Made by a program: the position numbers and the translations under genes. This document shows, one piece after another, positions 1 to 6,237 of a stretch of DNA of 13,054 nucleotides. The stretch spans positions 1,482-14,535 of the forward strand of contig VBOC01000063.1 in assembly GCA_005877655.1 (NCBI GenBank). Direction: 5' to 3'. Origin of the DNA: Ignavibacteria bacterium. Its GTDB lineage: Bacteria; Bacteroidota; Ignavibacteria; UBA10030; SZUA-254. Each line of letters starts with the position of its first letter. Position 1 is the first letter of the stretch. The notes beneath the pieces were generated by a model. The model saw nothing but the letters and a program-made list of their open reading frames with translations, searched no databases and was not told the DNA's origin.

Positions 1-198
1 GGGTGTCTTATCGATGACTGCGTCGACGTTGAGAACCCTCCTGAAATTCTCTCCAAGCCCGATCTCCGCTGCCTCTGCGGTGAAATGATACTCGTGGAGT
101 CCATGGGAGAGCTGCGAGATCCTGATCCTGAGCGCATGGGCTGGCACGTTCGGTGTCACAGAGACTCCGATGACTCTCAGACTCTCAAAATTAGGCAT
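1..198 (-). CDS. yceD: YceD/DUF177 family protein, N-terminal part (cut by left edge)
   Basis: Sixty-six codons are open from an ATG at 198 to the window edge, so the C-terminal part is missing. The stretch LRIRISQLSHGLHEYHF, then AEIGLGENF and VDAVIDKT, matches the start of DUF177/YceD proteins: a short strand, 'L.dG.HeyeF', an acidic-glycine segment and a 'V.a.ldKt' strand. YceD proteins are linked to 23S rRNA and ribosome metabolism and usually sit just upstream of rpmF (ribosomal protein L32) and plsX, so those genes would be expected beyond the left edge (inference). A strong promoter lies just upstream at 219-247. The ATG has no visible Shine-Dalgarno site; a GTG at 159-157 has GGAG five bases before it and would start nearer the conserved core, so it is a real alternative start. 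Family assignment rests on pattern recognition only. Confidence 0.65.
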   Translation of the reverse strand, partial: MPNFESLRVIGVSVTPNVPAHALRIRISQLSHGLHEYHFTAEAAEIGLGENFRRVLNVDAVIDKTP

Positions 199-218
199 GT
201 TGGAAGAAAACCGGAAAT

Positions 219-247
219 AATATAGAAAATAATCGAGCGATAGTCAA
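219..247 (-). promoter_or_regulatory. Sigma-70-type promoter for the yceD gene
   Basis: On the minus strand, TTGACT (247-242) is followed after exactly 17 bases by TATATT (224-219). The spacer is AT-rich near the -10 box. Transcription would begin near 212, leaving a leader of only about 14 nt before the ATG at 198, or about 53 nt before the GTG at 159. Hexamers and spacing are identical to those of the promoter before the Crp/Fnr gene. Confidence 0.75.
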
Positions 248-376
248 GAATGTGAGGCGTGAAGGGCGTGAATTCAGAGCGTTTTGAAGCTTCGGGAGTG
301 CGGGCAGGGATGGGGTTGCGCCAGAGCGGCTCGGTTTATAGTGCGGTGGGGAGAAGGAAAGTGCCGTAGGCCGTAC

Positions 377-537
377 TCCGACGGAAACCACCGGAGGGGG
401 AAGTTAATGAAAAGGGTTCCGACGGAGATCGCCGGAGGGGGAGTTAATGAAAAGGGTTCCGACGGAGATCGTCGGAGCGGAAGATAATGAAAAGGGCTCC
501 GCCGGAGACCGTCGGAGCGGGTGAGCATGAAAAGCCG
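377..537. repeat. Four-copy 40-bp tandem repeat, each with an internal hairpin
   Basis: Units lie at 377-417 (41 bp), 418-457, 458-497 and 498-537, with a decayed fragment at 538-545. Each starts with a TCCGACG-like arm, a 5-base loop and a CGTCGGA-like arm, followed by a purine-rich part ending AATGAAAAGGG in most copies. Unit 3 (458-476) is a perfect 7-bp inverted repeat. Changes in units 1 and 2 become G-U wobbles when the minus strand is transcribed, so all seven pairs survive in that RNA, but the same changes break pairs on the plus strand. Unit 4 has one mismatch on either strand. The 40-bp period is not a multiple of three, which argues against a coding repeat. There are no unique spacers, so it is not a CRISPR array. 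Confidence 0.85.
410..516 (-). terminator. Possible serial terminator-like hairpins after the DUF3276 gene
   Basis: Read on the minus strand, units 4, 3 and 2 of the tandem repeat each give a 7-bp stem with a 5-nt loop, followed by ACCC or GCCC and then TTTT (spans 490-516, 450-476 and 410-436). This resembles a weak intrinsic terminator repeated three times downstream of the DUF3276 gene and upstream of the yceD promoter. The U-tracts are only four long and are set three to four bases off the stem, so termination is a guess; 3'-end protection or a non-functional repeat would look the same. Confidence 0.3.
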
Positions 538-641
538 TCCCGGAGTAGCTTGTACAGCCTCTACCGATTGCAATCCGTCCCGGTCGGAGGGACACACCGC
601 GGCTCGGTTGAAAGAGGCGCGGAGGGAGCGTCCGCGGGCGG

Positions 642-932
642 CTAGACCGCTTCGACCGGCCGTTCGAGTCCCGGCTCGATCTTATCAAGCAGAGAGCTCT
701 CTACGTACGTCACGGTTTCGGTGAGCGCATCGGCGAATTTCCTGAAATCCTCTTTATAAAGGAATAACTTGTGCTTTTCGTACTTCTCTTCTCCGATCCG
801 GCGGCTCTCGGTGATGATGACGTAGAAATCCTTTGCGGATTTTGTCGCCTTTACATCGAAAAAGTAGGTCCGCTTCCCAGCGCGCACCCGTTTTGTAAAA
901 ATGTTCTCATTACTGGTATCAACTGTATCCAT
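642..932 (-). CDS. DUF3276 / PUR-alpha-like nucleic-acid-binding protein
   Basis: This 96-residue protein contains RTYFFDVKATKSAKDFYVII (residues 21-40), TESRR, then KHKLFLYKEDFRKFADAL (about 53-70), the hallmark strands and helix of the PUR-type fold of DUF3276. Relatives are small single-stranded DNA or RNA-binding proteins found in Bacteroidota, Chlorobi-type bacteria and spirochaetes; the Borrelia PUR-alpha homologue is the best-known example. The exact target is unknown. The ATG at 932 is preceded by a purine-rich AGGAGAGGGAGAAG, one of the better ribosome-binding sites in the window. It stands alone: 88 nt separate it from the PorZ-like gene and 443 nt from yceD, and the hairpin repeat array lies downstream. 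No clear promoter was found in the short upstream gap. Confidence 0.85.
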   Translation of the reverse strand: MDTVDTSNENIFTKRVRAGKRTYFFDVKATKSAKDFYVIITESRRIGEEKYEKHKLFLYKEDFRKFADALTETVTYVESSLLDKIEPGLERPVEAV

Positions 933-1020
933 AAGCGTGCTTCTCCCTCTCCTAAAAAAATTAGTAGGTTAGGTGGCAGGTCTGACTCGACAACAATCCC
1001 CCGGTTCCTCGATCACCTCC

Positions 1021-3237
1021 TTACGACCGCCACTTTGCCGGCGGCAACTTTGATCCAGCTTCGGAAGTTGCATCGGTACCGTCCCAGAATCCCACCCGTC
1101 CGCCCGGCGTGGTGATTTCCCTCATCAGGCGGCCGTCGATGCTCAGAATTTTCAGCAGCGACCCCTGTACGAGGCCGTCCACGACCAGCGAACGGGATGC
1201 CGGAAGGTAATAGGGGTTCGGAGAAAATGACAGCTTGTCGAACTCCGCCTTCGGCGCAAGGGCGGGAGTCCCCAGGCTCGACAGACCCTTTTCCGTTCCA
1301 AAATACATTGTTCCGGTGGCGGCATTCATGCTGATTGAGGCAACATCATCATCGAGGAGTTTGCCGCCCGTACCGGCGACGGTGTAATGCGCAAGGATTG
1401 AAGTGCCGTCCGGCGTAAAGACGAAAACACCCGTCCGGGTTGCGACCCACTTGTTATTCAACGGATCGACGACAATACCCTGAACAAGCTGGTCGCTGAT
1501 CGGGTGGTACGAGGCGATATGATTCTTTGGGTCGCTCGGGTCGAAGATAATCGAAATTCCCTGATCCGTCCCGATCCAGAGATTGCCGTCGTTATCGACC
1601 GCGAGCGCATACGCCTTGTCGCTTGTGAGGCCGTCGGAGGGCTGGAGCCTGCCCCACCCGTTCGTCGTTCCCGGAATCGAGAAGTTCTCATTATAATAGT
1701 AGAGCCCCGGCGCCCGCCCGGCGACAAACGGCTCAAACCGGCTGTAATTCGCAAACCACTTGGTGCCGTAGAGATCGATGACGACATCGGTAAAGACGAT
1801 GACGTTCGGACTTCGCATGCTCAGCCCGCGGACGTAACCCAGCGAGGAGTCGGGATTGAATTTCACAACTGCGGTATCGCCGGGCGGGGTGCGGTCTGTG
1901 ATCCACGTGACGCCCGATTGGTCAGTTGCGGCGCCTCCCGCCACCACATACGACGGATCCACCGACGGGGGGATGCCGTTTGTACTGTTGAAAACGTTCT
2001 TCACATTGCCCCCGTCGTCGAGAAGGGCGATGCCGGCTCCCCAGCTGCTGGCCCATTTTGCATCATTCGGTCCGATCGAGATTTTCCAGTAATTATTGCT
2101 TCCCAATCTGGGATCGCCCTGAACGGTGTACGCTCTCCAGCGGACGCCGTCGAAACTCATGAAACCGCTGCCGTTGTTTACGCCGGTTCCCGACCAGACG
2201 ACCCCGCGCTTATCGACCGCCAGGCTGACGAATTTGTCGGATGGGGGTCCCGGGGCGGTGATGAGACGCGCGGTGAAAGTCTGATCGAAGAAGAGGACAC
2301 CGGAGCCGGTGCCGACGAGAAGGTTACCGGCCATGGCTGTGGGGTCCGATCGGAACCCGCCTGCGACCGCCCGTGCGGGGGCCGTGCCGTCATAAACCAG
2401 AAGCCCGGCATCGGCAACAAGATACAAATTCTGGCAATCGGCGCACGGCTGCCGGTTCGAGGAGAGATCGACAACGTTCAATCCGGCGGTGCCGTCGACG
2501 GTGGCCCATGTCGATCCCCTTAACAATGCGAGGCCCCCGGGAGTTGCGGCGAAGATCGTGTCGAACGCAATCTCGAGACGCCGGACCGTGTTCATCGGAA
2601 GCCCCTGGGCAGTCGTGTAGACCTGCCATGAATCGGGCGCGGACGGATTTGGATTCGCGAGCGGCGTCGAAGCCACGCCCGCCCGCGTGGAGACCCAGAT
2701 CGTTCCATTAGCAATAGCCAGATCGGTTGCGCCCCCGACGAGCGCTCCGGATCCTGTGCCGAAGGCCTTGTACGTATCGCCAAATTCCATCCGCGGGATG
2801 GAGAACACGCTGACACCAATATCGGAGAGAATCATCAGGGTGTCGCCCAGAACTTTTAATCTATTGATGCCCTGCTGCGGTTCATGCTTGTCGAAGATAT
2901 CGCTGACATACTCCCACGATCGCGTCGATGGATGATAGCGATGGAGAAATCCGTCCGTGGCTCCGACCCAAATTGTCCCCTCCCTGTCAACCGCAACGGC
3001 CGATACATCGGTCGTCTGCAACCCCTCCGAGGCGGTAAACTCGACGAACGTCTGATCGGCATCCCGGTAGGAAAACATTCCTCCGCCCGTCACCGCCCAG
3101 ACGGTCTGTCGGCCCGCGTCCCATGCGAGCTGCCGTATGTTCCGCTTCGCGGTATACGTCCTCCAGTCTCCAACACCCCCAAATCCCAGACCGGCACAAA
3201 GACCTATCAGCACCATCACCCTCCACCCACGGCTCAC
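1021..3237 (-). CDS. PorZ-like double beta-propeller protein with damaged type IX sorting tail
   Basis: 738 residues as read. A basic, hydrophobic N-terminus (about 1-22) looks like a signal peptide. Then come many Reg_prop-type propeller blades, for example GTIWVGATDGFLHRY (about residue 91), GNLWIGTDQGISII and GTMYFGTEKGLSSL. The C-terminal part (666 onward) has SPNPYY and KILSIDGRLMREI...GFWDG, typical of a type IX secretion (Por) sorting domain. PorZ in Porphyromonas gingivalis is a surface protein of similar length that helps attach A-LPS to type IX cargo; the PorZ-like role here is inferred. The frame ends SKLPPAKWRS, which does not fit, whereas the next frame reads KVAAGKVAVVRR and stops at 1013. 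Adding one G near 1048 would restore that tail (741 residues). The start is GTG with GAGG upstream. It follows ribH by 28 nt. Confidence 0.8.
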   Translation of the reverse strand: MSRGWRVMVLIGLCAGLGFGGVGDWRTYTAKRNIRQLAWDAGRQTVWAVTGGGMFSYRDADQTFVEFTASEGLQTTDVSAVAVDREGTIWVGATDGFLHRYHPSTRSWEYVSDIFDKHEPQQGINRLKVLGDTLMILSDIGVSVFSIPRMEFGDTYKAFGTGSGALVGGATDLAIANGTIWVSTRAGVASTPLANPNPSAPDSWQVYTTAQGLPMNTVRRLEIAFDTIFAATPGGLALLRGSTWATVDGTAGLNVVDLSSNRQPCADCQNLYLVADAGLLVYDGTAPARAVAGGFRSDPTAMAGNLLVGTGSGVLFFDQTFTARLITAPGPPSDKFVSLAVDKRGVVWSGTGVNNGSGFMSFDGVRWRAYTVQGDPRLGSNNYWKISIGPNDAKWASSWGAGIALLDDGGNVKNVFNSTNGIPPSVDPSYVVAGGAATDQSGVTWITDRTPPGDTAVVKFNPDSSLGYVRGLSMRSPNVIVFTDVVIDLYGTKWFANYSRFEPFVAGRAPGLYYYNENFSIPGTTNGWGRLQPSDGLTSDKAYALAVDNDGNLWIGTDQGISIIFDPSDPKNHIASYHPISDQLVQGIVVDPLNNKWVATRTGVFVFTPDGTSILAHYTVAGTGGKLLDDDVASISMNAATGTMYFGTEKGLSSLGTPALAPKAEFDKLSFSPNPYYLPASRSLVVDGLVQGSLLKILSIDGRLMREITTPGGRVGFWDGTDATSEAGSKLPPAKWRS

Positions 3238-3265
3238 ACACTACCTCATGATCGGCATGACGAAT

Positions 3266-3745
3266 TTATTTTCTTTTTCCGGAGATGCTCTTCCTGAGGT
3301 CGGCAAGCTCGATCGCAGCGAGAGAGGCATCCCATCCTCTGTTGCCCGCCTTTCCTCCCGCCCGGTCGATTGCCTGTTCGAGTGAAAGAGTGGTCAGCAC
3401 CCCGAAGGTTACCGGAACCGAGGTTTCAAGGGCGACCCGCTCAAGTCCGGTCGACACAGCGGCGGCCACATATTCAAAATGCGGAGTCTCGCCCCTTATC
3501 ACGCAACCGAGACAGATCACCGCGTCGAATTTTCCCGAACGCACCACCTCCTGCGCGAGCTGGGGAATCTCAAAAGCCCCGGGACACCAGAAAACGTCGA
3601 TCGCATTCTCGGCGGCTCCGTGCCGGCGCAGACAATCCAGAGCGCCTTCGAGCAATCGCCTGGTAATGAACTCATTGAACCGGCTGACCACGATCGCGAA
3701 CGCATACGGCTGCGCGGAGAGTTTGCCTTCGTGGATATTTGCCAT
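3266..3745 (-). CDS. ribH: 6,7-dimethyl-8-ribityllumazine synthase
   Basis: RibH condenses 5-amino-6-ribitylamino-uracil with 3,4-dihydroxy-2-butanone 4-phosphate in the penultimate step of riboflavin synthesis, in the cytoplasm, normally as a 60-mer or pentamer. The 159 residues match the usual length. Visible motifs are SRFNEFIT (21-28), PGAFEIP (55-61), the [11 protein letters not shown] segment with the expected catalytic His89, PVTFGVLTT (111-119) and GNRGWDAS (134-141). The ATG at 3745 has no good Shine-Dalgarno sequence. It lies 44 nt after the PHP gene and 28 nt before the PorZ-like gene, so it is probably part of the Crp-led transcript. No FMN riboswitch was seen, and other rib genes are not in the window. 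Confidence 0.97.
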   Translation of the reverse strand: MANIHEGKLSAQPYAFAIVVSRFNEFITRRLLEGALDCLRRHGAAENAIDVFWCPGAFEIPQLAQEVVRSGKFDAVICLGCVIRGETPHFEYVAAAVSTGLERVALETSVPVTFGVLTTLSLEQAIDRAGGKAGNRGWDASLAAIELADLRKSISGKRK

Positions 3746-3789
3746 GCTCGGGGGGGATGACTATTGCGCCGCGTGAACGATGAAGAAAC

Positions 3790-4617
3790 TCAGTTCGGGA
3801 GGAGCCTGCGGCGCATGATGTCCACGGTCTCTGACGAAATTCCGATGCGCCCGAGGAGGTGCTCATCACCCTTCAACCCCCCGTGAAAATCCGAGCCCCC
3901 GCATTCAATGAGGAAGTACTCATTCACGATTCCGCGGTAGTACCGGACAAGTTCGGGCGTGTGGCTCGGGTGGGTGACCTCGATCCCGTCAAGACCCGAC
4001 CTGATCAGACGTTCCAGGAGCAGTTCGCTGATCGCCCGACCGGGGTGGGCGAGGAAGGAGAGCCCCCCGGCCTCGCTGATCAATCGCGCTGTGTCCTCGG
4101 GCGAGAACTCCTCTTTCCGCTCATAGGCCGGCCTCCCGTTGCCGATATATTTGTTGAAGGCCTGATGGAAGGATTCGGCATGCCCCTCGCTCACCAATAC
4201 CGACGCGATATGCGGGCGGCCGACCGAATTCCCCGCGGCGTTCGCGAGCACCGATTCGATCTTGATCGGAATATTCATCCTGTTCAGTTTATCCACGATC
4301 CGTTCGGCCCGCCTGAGCCGCTTTTCACGAAACACCGCGAGCGATTCCAGAAGAGTCTTGTCCTGATAGTCGAAGAAGTACCCGAGGATGTGCACTTCGA
4401 GATCATCGAGGGTTGCGCTGAGCTCCACCCCTGGAATGACCTCAACGTCGAATTCCTTCCCGATCTCAATGGCTTCATCGAAGGCGCCGACGCTGTCGTG
4501 ATCCGTGATGCTGATGATTTCGAGGCCGGCGGCCTTTGCCTTCTTAACGAGCTCGTAGGGCGAAAGCGCGCCGTCGGAATACGTGGTATGGAGATGGAGA
4601 TCTGCCTTTGCGTTCAC
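3790..4617 (-). CDS. PHP-domain metal-dependent phosphoesterase (RNase AM/TrpH-like)
   Basis: 275 residues with the full set of PHP metal ligands: DLHLHTTYSDG (His8, His10, Asp15), ITDHD (His40, Asp41), IPGVE (Glu65), HILGYF (His76), GRPHIA (His136), LAHPGR (His191) and GGSDFHG (Asp243, His245). This order matches the YciV/TrpH group, whose members hydrolyse 3',5'-nucleoside bisphosphates and act as a 5'-3' exonuclease on short RNA (RNase AM). The group assignment is good; the precise substrate is inferred. The start is a GTG at 4617 with GGGAG six bases upstream. It lies 57 nt after the Crp/Fnr gene and is probably co-transcribed with it. Confidence 0.92.
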   Translation of the reverse strand: MNAKADLHLHTTYSDGALSPYELVKKAKAAGLEIISITDHDSVGAFDEAIEIGKEFDVEVIPGVELSATLDDLEVHILGYFFDYQDKTLLESLAVFREKRLRRAERIVDKLNRMNIPIKIESVLANAAGNSVGRPHIASVLVSEGHAESFHQAFNKYIGNGRPAYERKEEFSPEDTARLISEAGGLSFLAHPGRAISELLLERLIRSGLDGIEVTHPSHTPELVRYYRGIVNEYFLIECGGSDFHGGLKGDEHLLGRIGISSETVDIMRRRLLPN

Positions 4618-4674
4618 AAAACACTCCCGGGTCAGCTTGATTCAATTATAATGAAGTGCGGATTCAAGAAGCTC

Positions 4675-5400
4675 TCAGATGAAGAGGTTCTTGAATTTCT
4701 CGTAGTCGTTGATAATCATCTTGTTGCCCTGAAGCTCGAGGTGACCCTTCTTGATGAACATGTGAACCACCCGCGAGATGGTTTCGCGGGATGTGCCCGC
4801 CATGTTGGCAAGGTCTTGCTGCAGGGGCAGCTCATCGATCTCCACGCGACCCTTGCGGATCGTGCCGATATCATCGGCAAGCTGGAGGATTACATTTGCA
4901 ACGCGCCCTGCGGCGTCTTTCAGGGAAAGGCTTTTGATTTGCGCATCCGCCTTCCTGAGCCGCATCGTCAGCTCCTTGAGCAGGGAGATGGCGACCGCCG
5001 GAACGTCCTGCATCAACTTGAGGAAGTCGCGCCGGTGGATCATGAAGAGTTCCGCCTTCGTGATGGCGACAACACTGGCCGACCGTGCGAGCCCGTCAAG
5101 GATCGACATCTCGCCGAAGAAGTCGTTCTCGCCAAGGATCGAGAGGATCACTTCACGGCCGTCATCGTCGGTTCGGACAATCTTGACCTTTCCGCCGATG
5201 ATGACAAACAGCGCCGCGCCCGTTTCCTCCTCGAGGAGAATGATGCTCCCCTTCTTATACTTCTTCCGGACGCCGACGCGGACGATCTTCGCCAGCTCCG
5301 GCCCGTCGATGTCGCTGAAGATCGGAACATTGCGGATGAATTCCATCGCCTCGCCGAGGTCGGACGGAAGCGGCTGCTGGGAAGCACTCGGCAGGTTCAT
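4675..5400 (-). CDS. Crp/Fnr-family transcription regulator with cyclic-nucleotide-binding domain
   Basis: 241 residues. The N-terminal cNMP-binding barrel (about 22-140) has the phosphate-binding cassette FFGEMSILDGLARSASVV, with Glu97, Arg106 and Ser107 in the places used for cAMP in E. coli Crp. There are no Fnr-type cysteines, so a cyclic nucleotide is the likely signal, not oxygen (inference). A long helix leads to a C-terminal winged helix-turn-helix with LPLQQDLANMAGTSRETISR (191-210), whose R-E-T-x-S-R pattern is typical of the Crp recognition helix. The ATG at 5400 has AGGTG a few bases upstream. It is the first gene after its own promoter at 5467-5495 and heads the PHP, ribH and PorZ-like genes. 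Confidence 0.93.
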   Translation of the reverse strand: MNLPSASQQPLPSDLGEAMEFIRNVPIFSDIDGPELAKIVRVGVRKKYKKGSIILLEEETGAALFVIIGGKVKIVRTDDDGREVILSILGENDFFGEMSILDGLARSASVVAITKAELFMIHRRDFLKLMQDVPAVAISLLKELTMRLRKADAQIKSLSLKDAAGRVANVILQLADDIGTIRKGRVEIDELPLQQDLANMAGTSRETISRVVHMFIKKGHLELQGNKMIINDYEKFKNLFI

Positions 5401-5466
5401 GGCTGCACCTGCGGTAAGATCGTGTATGAAGTCGTCATTCCTTCGGCATCTTCAAGCGAAACGAAT

Positions 5467-5495
5467 AATATAGCGCCGGTGGGGTAGAAAGTCAA
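5467..5495 (-). promoter_or_regulatory. Sigma-70-type promoter for the Crp/Fnr gene
   Basis: On the minus strand TTGACT (5495-5490) and TATATT (5472-5467) are separated by 17 bases. The expected start near 5460 gives a leader of about 60 nt before the ATG at 5400. The -35 box lies only 14 nt beyond the stop codon of the PEGA gene, and I see no terminator between them, so upstream transcripts may read through into this operon. Confidence 0.8.
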
Positions 5496-5509
5496 GTCTT
5501 TTAATGGAT

Positions 5510-6237
5510 TTAGCGCGAAAGGAGGAAATAGGTCAGGGTGAACAGGCTCAATTCGCTTGCTGCGAGGGTTATTCCCGAAGCGACGTCGAGCCGCCGGACC
5601 TGCGACAAGTTTCCTTCATCCCCCGTGCGGCGGTAGAGGTCGTAATAGTTATCGGCCTTTATTTTAAAGTACGCGGCTGCGGCACCGGTCAGCACGGTCG
5701 CCCCCGTGGTAATGTAAATCGGCAGGGCGCTTTTCGACTGCTCCCCCGACAGGTATGCAGACGGCTGTGCCGGCGGCCCTCCCTCCGACGGGTGGAGCAG
5801 GACGTGGACCTCGCGCTGGTCGCCGGCCAGCGGGATCGACGCCTCCTGATATCCCTCCTTTGAGACAGTGACAACACTCAGCGGCGAGCTCAACCGGATA
5901 TCGAGCGGCGTTAGCCCGAGAACCGATCCATTCCGGCGAACCGTCGCACCGTAGGGCTCGGATGTTACGTGGTAAACGAAAGGAAACGCGACGGTTCGGA
6001 CCAACTGCTCCCCGGGGTGTACCGTCAGCGTTTCGATGACGGCCGGGTTGAGCCAGCTATGGGTTTCAGGAGAAACGTAATGAATGATATGCATTCCCTC
6101 GCCGATCCTTACGGCGCCGAGAGGTGCGCCTGCGCGGCTGCAGTCGTATCCGCCGGCCGGGTTGTGTCCGGAATACACGACGAAGCGTGGGCCGAAGACC
6201 GCAGCACCAGGAGCAGGCCGAGGGCGATCAGTTTCAT
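5510..6237 (-). CDS. PEGA-domain envelope protein, frame broken after its signal peptide
   Basis: The body, open from 6178 to 5510, has a PEGA domain: VTSEPYGATVRRNGSVLG then TPLDIRL and VTVSKEGYQE. Two C-terminal hydrophobic stretches (ALPIYITTGATVLTGAAAAY and about 22 residues at the very end) flank KIKADNYYDLYRRTGD. PEGA domains are small surface or envelope modules; no enzyme activity is visible. The body frame lacks a signal peptide. One frame over, an ATG at 6237 begins MKLIALGLLLVLRSSAHA, a clear export signal, and stays open to a TAA near 6110. That ATG overlaps the stop of the PQQ gene as ATGA, the normal arrangement for translational coupling. Adding one base near 6113 joins the two into 242 residues. 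I therefore take 6237 as the start, with a one-base loss in gene or assembly. A GTG at 6178 is the start if the frame is read as given. Confidence 0.75.

Larger units (their letters stand above)
199..641. other. 443-nt intergenic region with promoter and hairpin repeat array
   Basis: No convincing gene lies between the DUF3276 stop and the YceD start. The yceD-side end is AT-rich and holds the promoter at 219-247. The middle holds four tandem 40-bp units at 377-537. The remaining GC-rich parts (roughly 260-376 and 546-641) show no clear coding signal. They contain an 11-bp direct repeat, GCGGCTCGGTT, at 326-336 and 599-609, placed on either side of the tandem array, and a short inverted repeat GTCCC/GGGAC at 577-593. 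The open frames that cross this stretch are best explained by its composition and the repeats. Confidence 0.7.

Noticed and set aside
377..545. CRISPR array
   Set aside because: The units follow each other directly with no unique spacers and no cas genes are present.
566..575. Perfect 10-bp palindrome GATTGCAATC
   Set aside because: A single short palindrome with no second copy or link to a promoter; it could easily be chance.
638..650. Hairpin at the stop codon of the DUF3276 gene
   Set aside because: The stem is only four base pairs and no T-tract follows, so it is not a credible terminator.
274..688. Two overlapping minus-strand frames of 107 and 94 codons in the intergenic region
   Set aside because: Their apparent repeats come from the 40-bp DNA repeat read in shifting frames. 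They are rich in Arg, Ser and Pro, lack a ribosome site and resemble no family.
1045..1055. Programmed ribosomal frameshifting in the PorZ-like or PEGA genes
   Set aside because: No classical slippery heptamer or following pseudoknot was seen at either site. A one-base loss is simpler.
1504..2523. Plus-strand open frame of 339 codons opposite the PorZ-like gene
   Set aside because: Shadow of the propeller gene; no domain, promoter or ribosome site.
4645..4650. TATAAT box on the minus strand between the Crp/Fnr and PHP genes
   Set aside because: A perfect -10 sequence, but no -35 box at 16-18 bases. TTGAAT upstream is only 11 bases away. It may be chance in a short AT-rich gap.
3859..5487. 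Plus-strand open frame of 542 codons
   Set aside because: It lies exactly opposite the PHP and Crp/Fnr genes, which have full motif support. Long antisense frames are common in GC-rich genes and this one has no recognisable domain.
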